Below are positions 1 to 5,782 of a stretch of 5,782 nucleotides of DNA, piece by piece (within the stretch, counting starts at the first letter, position 1; every line of letters begins with the position of its first letter). Source of the stretch: DASUKL01 sp036278755 (GTDB lineage: Bacteria > Chloroflexota > Limnocylindria > Limnocylindrales > CSP1-4); the NCBI GenBank assembly GCA_036278755.1, contig DASUKL010000103.1, positions 1-5,782 of the forward strand, read 5' to 3'. The position numbers were made by a program, and so were the translations under genes. Under the pieces are notes generated by a model that did not search any database, was not told where the DNA came from, and saw only the letters and a list, made by a program, of their open reading frames with translations.

Positions 1-1
1 G

Positions 2-358
2 GCGCCGTCCTCCGCGCCGGCCGACCAGTCGAGCGCGGGGCGACAGCCCGTGGGGCCGTCCGACGAGGCGGCGGCCCGGCCCCCTGCCGCGGACGGGTCC
101 GCCACGTCCCCGCCGGCCCGGGTCCGATCGCCCAGGCTCTCCAAGGACGCCTATCGCCGCCGCTCGGCTCTCGTCGAGTCGGACCTCTCCCGCCTGAGCC
201 TGCGCAAGAGCCAGCTCGAGCTGGCCCTCGGCCAGCCCCAGGTCCAGGCCAACTTCGTCGAACTGCGGCGGGTCACCTCCGAGCTGGCCGACGTGGAGGC
301 CGCCCTGGCCCAGGCCGAGGAGGCCTGGCTGGTGCTCGAGGAGCAGGCACCGCGATGA
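2..358 (+). CDS. C-terminal end of an ABC-F family ATPase (5' partial)
   Basis: The frame is open from the left edge, so the visible 118 codons are probably the 3' end of a longer gene. The GTG at 50 is only the first start codon in view. The first 45 or so residues are a Pro/Ala/Ser-rich linker. The last 70, from RLSKDAYRRR onward, form a charged, Leu/Ala-rich helical hairpin ending AEEAWLVLEEQAPR. That pattern, with a Trp near the end of the second helix, matches the C-terminal coiled-coil domain of ABC-F proteins (Uup/EttA-like). These are soluble twin-ATPase proteins that act on the ribosome or on nucleic acid. No Walker motifs are visible because they would lie upstream of the window. 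The stop overlaps the coaE start as ATGA, indicating an operon with coupled translation. A free-standing small coiled-coil protein starting at 50 is the alternative and is less likely. Confidence 0.68.
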   Translation, partial: APSSAPADQSSAGRQPVGPSDEAAARPPAADGSATSPPARVRSPRLSKDAYRRRSALVESDLSRLSLRKSQLELALGQPQVQANFVELRRVTSELADVEAALAQAEEAWLVLEEQAPR

Positions 359-1044
359 GCGGTCGGGAGCCTGGCGCGACCGCGGGGGCTCGGCCGCTAC
401 GGATCGGCCTCACCGGGCCCATCGGCTGCGGGAAGTCGACCGTGGCCCGCTGGCTCGGCGAGCGGGGCGGGCTGGTCATCGATGCAGACGAGCTGTCGCG
501 GCAGGTCATGGTCCCCGAGAGTCCGGCCGTCGTTCGCATCGGGGAGCGATTCGGGGCGTCCGTCCTCCACCCCGACGGCTCGATCGATCGAGCCGCCCTG
601 GCGGCCCGTGTGTTCGGCGACCAGGCCGCCCTGGCCGACCTCGAGGCCATCGTCCACCCCGGCGTGCGGGAGCGGATCGTAGCCGCCCTCGAGACCGCTG
701 CCGCCGAGATGCGGCCGTTCGTGGTCATCGAGGCCATCAAGCTCGTCGAGGGCGGCCTGGCCGCGCTGTGCGACGAGGTCTGGCTGATCGACTGCCCTGC
801 CTCCGAGCAGCGGGCCCGGCTCCTGGATCGGGGGCTGTCGCCGGCCGATCTCGAGCGCCGGCTGGCCGCTCAGGGTCCAGACCTTGCCGAGCGGCTGGCC
901 CCTGCCGCGACCCGCCGTATCTCGACGGCCGGTCACCCGGCCGCAGCCCGGGCTCGGGTCGAGGCAGCCCTCGACGCGGTCCGCCTCAGGTCCAGCGGCG
1001 CCAGCGAGCGAAGAGGAGGATCCCCAGGGCCAGACCGACCATGA
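355..1044 (+). CDS. coaE: Dephospho-CoA kinase
   Basis: CoaE phosphorylates the 3'-hydroxyl of dephospho-CoA with ATP, the last step of coenzyme A synthesis, in the cytosol. The 229 residues show the P-loop GPIGCGKST (21-29, Lys27), the DAD motif (43-45) followed by ELSRQV, and the HPGVRERI segment at 101-108. The lid region LLDRGLSPADLERRLAAQ (156-173) follows. Where many CoaE proteins have a PLLFE-like motif, this one reads EAIKLVEGG (126-134). The usual Asp and Asn near the end (aDxxixNxG) are replaced by AATRRISTAG, so the tail is divergent. Length is slightly above the usual 200 or so; the last 20 residues (from about 210) look unstructured and lie over the 3' end of corA. The ATG overlaps the upstream stop (ATGA), and a GAGGAG at 338-343 could serve as a ribosome binding site 11 bases away. 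It is probably expressed with the upstream ABC-F gene. Confidence 0.93.
   Translation: MSGREPGATAGARPLRIGLTGPIGCGKSTVARWLGERGGLVIDADELSRQVMVPESPAVVRIGERFGASVLHPDGSIDRAALAARVFGDQAALADLEAIVHPGVRERIVAALETAAAEMRPFVVIEAIKLVEGGLAALCDEVWLIDCPASEQRARLLDRGLSPADLERRLAAQGPDLAERLAPAATRRISTAGHPAAARARVEAALDAVRLRSSGASERRGGSPGPDRP
958..975 (-). terminator. Possible corA terminator hairpin inside the coaE 3' end
   Basis: A perfect 7-bp inverted repeat, GTCGAGG / CCTCGAC, encloses a 4-base loop (CAGC). On the minus strand it begins about ten bases after the corA stop codon, the right place for a terminator. There is no T-run after it on that strand, and it lies within coaE codons, so it may be chance in GC-rich DNA. 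Confidence 0.3.
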
Positions 1045-1942
1045 TCGCCAGGACGACGAAGAAGTTCGTGGCGTCGTCGAAGATCGGGACCTTGAAGTTC
1101 ATGCCCATGACCCCGGCTAGGACGACCGAGGGCAGGAGCACGGCCGAGATGACGGTCAGGACCTTCATGACGTCGTTGGTCCGCTGGCCGGTGCGGGTCA
1201 TGACGATGTCGAACGAGCCGATGAGCAGCTCCCGGGCAGTCTCGATGGCCTGCAGGGCCAGCTGGAAGCGCTGGGAGAGGCCCGACCAGGTGGCACCCAG
1301 GATCTCCTCCTGCAGCTCCACGTCCGGCCGGTCCTGGGAGGAGAAGACATCCCGTTGGGGCGCCAGGACGCGCCGCAGCCGGGCGATCCGGCGCCGCAGG
1401 GCGACGAGTTCGTCGAGCAGCTCCCCCGGTTCGTCGGTCCGGAGGGCCCGCTCGTCGAAGGCGTCGACGTCCCGTTCGATCTCCTCGACCGCCTCGAAGA
1501 AAGCGCCCAGCAGCCCATCGAGGAGGAGGGCTAGGAAGGCGCCCGCGTCGAGCTCGCCGAGGGTCGTGTCGCCCCGCGTCTGGCGGAGCGGTCCATCGAG
1601 CCCGGCCACCTCGCCGTCGTGGACGCTGAGGACCAGCCCGCGCCGGGCCAGGAAGCTGACGCTCACCGCTCGACGGCCGGGATCGTCCTTGGCCAGGCCC
1701 GCGGCTTCGAGGCGCACTTCTCCTTCGGCCCGCACGAGGCCCGGTCGTCGACTTGCCTCGGCCAGGGCCGTGAGTCCGTCGCCCAGGTCCAGGGCCTCCG
1801 CCACCTGGCGCAGGTCCTCGGGCTCGCGGCCAAGGTCGACCCACAGCAGCTGGTCGGGAGTCAGGCTCCCGGTCGTCTCCCGGCTGAGGTCGATGTCCGT
1901 GTCCTGGCCGCCGGCGTCGTAGAGCCGGGCCCGCATCGTCAC
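986..1942 (-). CDS. corA: CorA family divalent metal cation transporter
   Basis: This is a membrane channel of the CorA family, known to form homopentamers that carry Mg2+ (also Co2+ or Ni2+) into the cell. Its 318 residues show the standard layout: a cytoplasmic alpha/beta N-terminal part (about 1-125), then a long charged helical stalk (about 130-255) rich in Arg, Glu and Leu. TM1 follows (about 259-279), beginning after the family-typical RTNDVMKVLTVISAVLLP. The GMN signature is at 280-282, in the form MGMNF rather than the commoner YGMNF, then a short loop, TM2 (about 293-311) and a basic tail ARWRRWT. The GTG at 1942 gives MTMRAR; an ATG two codons later (1936) is an equally possible start. 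The gene runs opposite to coaE and overlaps its 3' end by 59 bp. It diverges from uvrB across a 79-bp region. Ion specificity cannot be told from sequence. Confidence 0.92.
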   Translation of the reverse strand: MTMRARLYDAGGQDTDIDLSRETTGSLTPDQLLWVDLGREPEDLRQVAEALDLGDGLTALAEASRRPGLVRAEGEVRLEAAGLAKDDPGRRAVSVSFLARRGLVLSVHDGEVAGLDGPLRQTRGDTTLGELDAGAFLALLLDGLLGAFFEAVEEIERDVDAFDERALRTDEPGELLDELVALRRRIARLRRVLAPQRDVFSSQDRPDVELQEEILGATWSGLSQRFQLALQAIETARELLIGSFDIVMTRTGQRTNDVMKVLTVISAVLLPSVVLAGVMGMNFKVPIFDDATNFFVVLAIMVGLALGILLFARWRRWT

Positions 1943-1948
1943 CCGCTC

Positions 1949-1954
1949 ACGATA
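1949..1954 (-). promoter_or_regulatory. Possible corA -10 box
   Basis: On the minus strand the hexamer TATCGT is followed by six bases (GAGCGG) and then the GTG start of corA. That is the same -10-to-start distance seen at uvrB and uvrA and would again predict a leaderless mRNA. The hexamer fits only the loose TANNNT pattern and no good -35 is visible, so the call is weak. Confidence 0.3.
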
Positions 1955-1977
1955 CCCGCCTTGGCCATCTGGCGTCT

Positions 1978-1991
1978 CGAACGCCCGTTCG
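1978..1991. promoter_or_regulatory. LexA (SOS) operator upstream of uvrB
   Basis: The sequence CGAACGCCCGTTCG is a perfect CGAAC-N4-GTTCG inverted repeat. It matches the SOS box recognised by LexA of Gram-positive type (Bacillus, actinobacteria and relatives). Including T1977 and A1992 the dyad is 6+6 bases around a 4-base spacer. It sits 30 bases before the uvrB GTG and covers the -35 region, so bound LexA should block the promoter and DNA damage should relieve it. It lies between divergent corA and uvrB and could in principle affect both. uvrB is a classic SOS gene, which supports the call. Confidence 0.85.
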
Positions 1992-2015
1992 AAACGAGGG
2001 GACGTGGGGTAGAAT
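1988..2015 (+). promoter_or_regulatory. uvrB promoter, predicted leaderless
   Basis: A good -10 box, TAGAAT, lies at 2010-2015. The -35 region is poor (TTCGAA at 1988-1993, spacer 16) and lies within the LexA operator. Seven bases after the -10 box, where transcription usually starts, is the G of the GTG start codon at 2022. The TAG inside the -10 box is an in-frame stop, so no earlier start is possible. No convincing Shine-Dalgarno sequence lies at the right distance, and none would be transcribed. Confidence 0.7.
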
Positions 2016-2021
2016 CGACGC

Positions 2022-4397
2022 GTGCCCGACTTCCAGCTCGTCGCTCCCTACCAGCCCACCGGGGATCAGCCCGAGGCCATCGCCAAGCTCGTCGCCGGCC
2101 TGCGCAAGGGTCACAAGGAGCAGACGCTGCTGGGCGTGACCGGATCCGGGAAGACGTTCACCCTCAGTTCGGTCATCGCCCAGGCCAACAAGCCGACCCT
2201 CGTCGTGGCCCACAACAAGACCCTCGCCGCGCAGCTCTACAGCGAGTTCCGCGAATTCTTCCCTCACAACGCCGTCGAGTACTTCGTCAGCTACTTCGAC
2301 TACTACCAGCCCGAGGCCTACCTGCCCCGCAGCGACACCTACATCGAGAAGGATTCATCGCGCAACGACGAGATCGACAAGCTCCGCCATGCGGCGACCC
2401 ACGCCCTCTTCGAACGGCGGGACGTGATCATCGTGGCCAGCGTGAGCTGCATCTACGGCCTGGGGGCTCCGGTCGACTACGGGGCCACCGTGGTCCGCCT
2501 GCGCGTCGGGGGCCGCTACCGCCGGGACGGGGTCCTGCGCCAACTCGTCGACCTCCAGTACCAGCGCAACGACCAGGTCCTCAGCCGGGCCCGCTTCCGG
2601 GTCCGCGGGGACACGCTCGAACTCCAGCCGGCCTACGACGACTTCATCGTCCGGGTCGGCTTCTTCGGCGATGAGGTCGAACGGATCACGGAGCTCGACC
2701 CCCTGACCGGCGAGGTCCTGGCCGAGCGCCAGGAGCTCAGCGTCTACCCCGCCAGCCACTACGTCACGCCGGCCGACAAGCTCAAGCAGGCCATCGTCGA
2801 CATCGAGGCCGAGATGGAGCAGCGGACGACCGAGCTGGAGGACCGGGGCATGGCCCTCGAGGCGGCCCGCCTCCGCCAGCGGACGACCTTCGACCTGGAG
2901 ATGATGCGCGAGCTGGGCTTTTGCTCGGGCATCGAGAACTACAGCCGCCACCTCGCCGGCCGGGCGGCCGGGAGCCGGCCCTGGACCCTCCTCGACTACT
3001 TCCCGCCCGACTGGCTGCTGGTCGTCGACGAGAGCCACATGACCATCCCCCAGGTCGTGGGCATGTACAAGAACGACCGCACGCGCAAGGAGATCCTCGT
3101 CGAGTATGGCTTCCGCCTGCCCTCGGCCCTCGACAACCGGCCGCTGACCTTCGAGGAGTTCCAGGACCACCTCGACCAGGTCGTCTACATGTCGGCCACA
3201 CCCGGAGCCTATGAGCTGAGCCGCAGCGCCCAGGTAGCGGAGCAGCTCATCCGGCCCACGGGCATCGTCGACCCTGTCATCGAGGTCCGCCCCACGGAGG
3301 GCCAGATCGACGACCTGATGGAGCGCATCCGCGACCGGGTCGAGCGCGGCGAGCGGATCCTCGTCACGACCCTCACCAAGAAGATGGCCGAGGACCTGGC
3401 CGACTATCTCAAGGAGCTGGGGGTCAAGGTCCAGTACCTCCACAGTGAGGTGGACACCCTCGAGCGGGTCCAGATCCTGCGTGACCTGCGCCTCGGGGTC
3501 TACGACGTACTGGTGGGCATCAACCTCCTGCGTGAGGGCATCGACCTGCCCGAGGTGACCCTGGTGGCCATCCTCGACGCCGACAAGGAGGGCTTCCTGC
3601 GCAGCGCCTGGTCGCTCATCCAGGTCATCGGCCGGGCCGCTCGCAACGTCGGCGGGCAGGCCGTCATGTACGCCGACAGGGTCACCGAGTCGATGCAGGT
3701 GGCCATCGACGAGACGAACCGTCGGCGCGGCGTTCAGGAGGCCTACAACCAGGCCCACGGCATCCAGCCGGCCACGATCATCAAGGAGATCCGCGACATC
3801 AACGACCGGCTGCGGGCCGTCGCCGATGCCTCGGCCTCCTACGCTGCGGGGACCAGCGACCTCGACCTGACCGACCGCGACCAGGTGGAGACCCTGGTGG
3901 GCCGACTCGAGGCGGAGATGCGCGAGGCCGCCCGGAACCTCGAGTTCGAACGGGCCGCGGCGCTGCGCGACGAGGTGCAGGGCGTCCGCCTGCGGGTGCT
4001 CGAAGAGGACGCCTCGGTGGCCGTGGGGCGGGCGGCCGAGGCCGCGGCCCAGGCCGGACGGGCCGGCGCGGGCAGGGCGGGCAGTGGCCGGAAGCGCGGT
4101 CGCGGTGGTGGGACGGCGGTCGGGATCGACCCGGACGCGGCCACGGTGGAGGTGCGCGCGGTCGAGGTCGTGGCCGCCGGGGAAGAGCCTGGCGGTGACG
4201 ATGGCGCCACGTCCGATCCCGATCTCGGGACGGCGGCTGACTGGCTGCCCGGTATCCGCGACGAGCACGAGGACGATGGTGGCTGGCAGGCCCGCTGGCT
4301 GGATCGGCCCACCTGGGACCGCCGCGTCACGCCCAACGTCATCAAGCGCACCGGCCAACGCCCCAGCCAGCGGGGGAGGGGCCGCCGCCGGCCCTGA
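2022..4397 (+). CDS. uvrB: Excinuclease ABC subunit B (UvrB) with extended C-terminus
   Basis: UvrB is the DNA-damage-verifying helicase-like subunit of nucleotide excision repair; it is loaded by UvrA and then recruits the nuclease UvrC. All expected parts are present. They are Walker A GVTGSGKT (38-45), motif Ia VVAHNKTLAAQLY (61-73), the aromatic beta-hairpin around YFDYYQPEAYLP (91-102), Walker B DESH (336-339) and SATPG (391-395). Motif V is NLLREGIDLP (501-510) and motif VI is QVIGRAARN (534-542). A UVR domain spans about 622-656, ending NLEFERAAALRDEV. The protein is 791 residues against a usual 660-700. The excess is a tail (about 665-791) made of an Ala/Gly/Arg-rich linker (about 666-697), an acidic stretch (about 719-752) and a Trp-containing basic end. 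GTG at 2022 is fixed as the start by the in-frame TAG at 2010. Expression is predicted to be SOS-controlled from its own promoter, with uvrA next downstream. Confidence 0.98.
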   Translation: MPDFQLVAPYQPTGDQPEAIAKLVAGLRKGHKEQTLLGVTGSGKTFTLSSVIAQANKPTLVVAHNKTLAAQLYSEFREFFPHNAVEYFVSYFDYYQPEAYLPRSDTYIEKDSSRNDEIDKLRHAATHALFERRDVIIVASVSCIYGLGAPVDYGATVVRLRVGGRYRRDGVLRQLVDLQYQRNDQVLSRARFRVRGDTLELQPAYDDFIVRVGFFGDEVERITELDPLTGEVLAERQELSVYPASHYVTPADKLKQAIVDIEAEMEQRTTELEDRGMALEAARLRQRTTFDLEMMRELGFCSGIENYSRHLAGRAAGSRPWTLLDYFPPDWLLVVDESHMTIPQVVGMYKNDRTRKEILVEYGFRLPSALDNRPLTFEEFQDHLDQVVYMSATPGAYELSRSAQVAEQLIRPTGIVDPVIEVRPTEGQIDDLMERIRDRVERGERILVTTLTKKMAEDLADYLKELGVKVQYLHSEVDTLERVQILRDLRLGVYDVLVGINLLREGIDLPEVTLVAILDADKEGFLRSAWSLIQVIGRAARNVGGQAVMYADRVTESMQVAIDETNRRRGVQEAYNQAHGIQPATIIKEIRDINDRLRAVADASASYAAGTSDLDLTDRDQVETLVGRLEAEMREAARNLEFERAAALRDEVQGVRLRVLEEDASVAVGRAAEAAAQAGRAGAGRAGSGRKRGRGGGTAVGIDPDAATVEVRAVEVVAAGEEPGGDDGATSDPDLGTAADWLPGIRDEHEDDGGWQARWLDRPTWDRRVTPNVIKRTGQRPSQRGRGRRRP

Positions 4398-4432
4398 CGG
4401 GTGCTCGCCCGTCACGGGTCGGCTGCCGTGAC
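4395..4432 (+). terminator. Two overlapping hairpins at the uvrB 3' end
   Basis: Hairpin A is TGACGGG (4395-4401), loop TGCTCG, CCCGTCA (4408-4414); it begins on the uvrB stop codon. Hairpin B is GTCACGG (4411-4417), 8-base loop, CCGTGAC (4426-4432). Both stems are perfect 7-mers. They share bases 4411-4414, so only one can form at a time. No T-run follows, so this is a probable but not classical intrinsic terminator or 3'-end stabiliser. Confidence 0.5.
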
Positions 4433-4435
4433 AGA

Positions 4436-4451
4436 CCGACTGAGCAGTCGG
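4436..4451 (+). terminator. Third hairpin downstream of uvrB
   Basis: CCGACT / AGTCGG form a perfect 6-bp stem with a GAGC loop, four bases after the preceding hairpin pair. The 8-mer GTGACAGA occurs on both sides (4428-4435 and 4454-4461). No T-run follows. It probably belongs to the same transcription-end cluster as the hairpins at 4395-4432. Confidence 0.4.
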
Positions 4452-4629
4452 GAGTGACAGATCTGGGGCGAGTTGGCTCGGCGAGCATGGGTATCGCCGG
4501 ATCAACGTCGGCATCCGGAACGAAGTCGCGCTTCGCTGGGCGACCTACGACATGCTGGTGTTCAGGGCGACTGGCGCCACGGCGCTCCTCGCCGCTGGCG
4601 TCGTGGTTGACCGCCGCCGACCCATGTGA
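4444..4629 (+). pseudogene. Possible coding remnant without a start
   Basis: Between the in-frame stops at 4441 and 4627 lies a frame whose third positions are mostly G or C from about 4474 on, higher than in the overlapping frame at 4454. It reads like a protein C-terminus: SWLGEHGYRRINVGIRN, then WATYDMLVFRATG and a hydrophobic run ATALLAAGVVV before DRRRPM. There is no ATG, GTG or TTG before an internal ATG at 4552, and no family is recognised. It could be the 3' remains of a decayed gene, or chance. Confidence 0.2.
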
Positions 4630-4633
4630 CCGG

Positions 4634-4649
4634 CGGCCAGCGCTGGCCG
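4634..4649. repeat. 16-bp perfect palindrome
   Basis: CGGCCAGCGCTGGCCG is its own reverse complement and lies 20 bases upstream of the uvrA SOS box. It could be a protein-binding site, but no known operator is recognised, and GC-rich palindromes of this size can arise by chance. Confidence 0.3.
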
Positions 4650-4669
4650 AAGTCGGCTGGCGCCGGTAC

Positions 4670-4683
4670 CGAACACGTGTTCG
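4670..4683. promoter_or_regulatory. LexA (SOS) operator upstream of uvrA
   Basis: CGAACACGTGTTCG is a complete 14-bp palindrome that fits CGAAC-N4-GTTCG, the Gram-positive-type LexA box. It ends 29 bases before the uvrA GTG and 17 bases before the -10 box, almost the same placement as the box before uvrB. uvrA is a classic SOS gene. LexA binding here should repress uvrA until DNA is damaged. Confidence 0.88.
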
Positions 4684-4706
4684 ACTGAGCGCTGCTCGAC
4701 TACAAT
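4680..4706 (+). promoter_or_regulatory. uvrA promoter, predicted leaderless
   Basis: The -10 box TACAAT (4701-4706) is near consensus. The -35 region is weak (TTCGAC at 4680-4685, spacer 15) and overlaps the LexA box. Six bases (CGACAC) separate the -10 box from GTG at 4713, so the predicted first transcribed base is the start codon itself. An in-frame TGA at 4686-4688 with no start codon between rules out an earlier start. Confidence 0.72.
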
Positions 4707-4712
4707 CGACAC

Positions 4713-5782
<1,070 letters not shown>

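Larger units (their letters stand above)
4398..4712. other. 315-bp gap between uvrB and uvrA
   Basis: This gap has no intact gene that I can support. From left to right it holds three hairpins, a stretch with a coding-like frame but no start codon (4444-4629), and an imperfect stem-loop at 4575-4600 (CGCCACGGCG against CGCCGCTGGCG with one bulged base). A 16-bp palindrome (4634-4649), the uvrA SOS box and the uvrA promoter follow. The open frame 4454-4789 that crosses the gap runs out of frame into uvrA, has poor third-position GC and resembles no protein I know. Confidence 0.7.

Noticed and set aside
768..1922. Plus-strand open frame (384 codons) opposite corA
   Set aside because: It is Arg/Ser-rich with low complexity, typical of an antisense GC-rich frame. 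The minus strand encodes a complete CorA with GMN motif and two membrane segments.
2355..4514. Long minus-strand open frame (719 codons) opposite uvrB
   Set aside because: It is a shadow of uvrB in GC-rich DNA: the composition is Asp/Leu/Val/Gly-heavy with no recognisable domain, and the plus strand encodes an intact, fully motif-bearing UvrB.
4521..4535. Short inverted repeat CGAAG / CTTCG in the gap, resembling half of a LexA box
   Set aside because: The arms are only five bases with a five-base spacer and do not fit CGAAC-N4-GTTCG; it is likely chance.

Overview
This is an ordinary-looking chromosomal window from a very GC-rich bacterium: codon third positions are almost always G or C, two of the starts are GTG, and coding density is high. 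Several traits point to Chloroflexota (a Limnocylindria-like lineage) or possibly Actinomycetota. These are the wording of CoaE and of the ABC-F tail, the Gram-positive-type LexA boxes, and the apparently leaderless mRNAs. The lineage is an inference from memory of protein families, not a search result.

Layout. At the left edge lies the 3' end of a gene for an ABC-F-type ATPase (2-358, +). It overlaps by four bases with coaE, dephospho-CoA kinase (355-1044, +). A CorA-type divalent-cation channel gene (986-1942, -) converges on coaE, and the two coding regions overlap by 59 bp. A 79-bp divergent region separates corA from uvrB (2022-4397, +), the excision-repair helicase subunit, which here carries an unusual C-terminal tail of about 125 residues. 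A 315-bp gap follows, with a cluster of hairpins and a possible coding remnant. Then comes uvrA (4713 to the right edge, +), cut off by the window after 356 codons.

How it works together. UvrA and UvrB form the damage-recognition complex of nucleotide excision repair. Each gene has its own promoter, and the two promoters are close copies. Each has a 14-bp CGAAC-N4-GTTCG LexA-type operator about 30 bp before the start, a TANAAT -10 box, then exactly six bases and the GTG start. Each start also has an in-frame stop just upstream, so translation cannot begin earlier. The predicted transcription start therefore falls on the first base of GTG, which implies leaderless, SOS-inducible mRNAs. This paired regulation is the most informative thing in the window. 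coaE (last step of coenzyme A synthesis) and corA (metal transport) are housekeeping genes with no evident functional tie to repair, though corA shares its upstream region with uvrB.

I see no CRISPR array, insertion sequence, tRNA, rRNA or prophage, and no clearly new multi-gene system. The unusual points are the twin promoters, the UvrB tail, an Asp in place of a zinc-ligand Cys in UvrA, and the structured gap between uvrB and uvrA.
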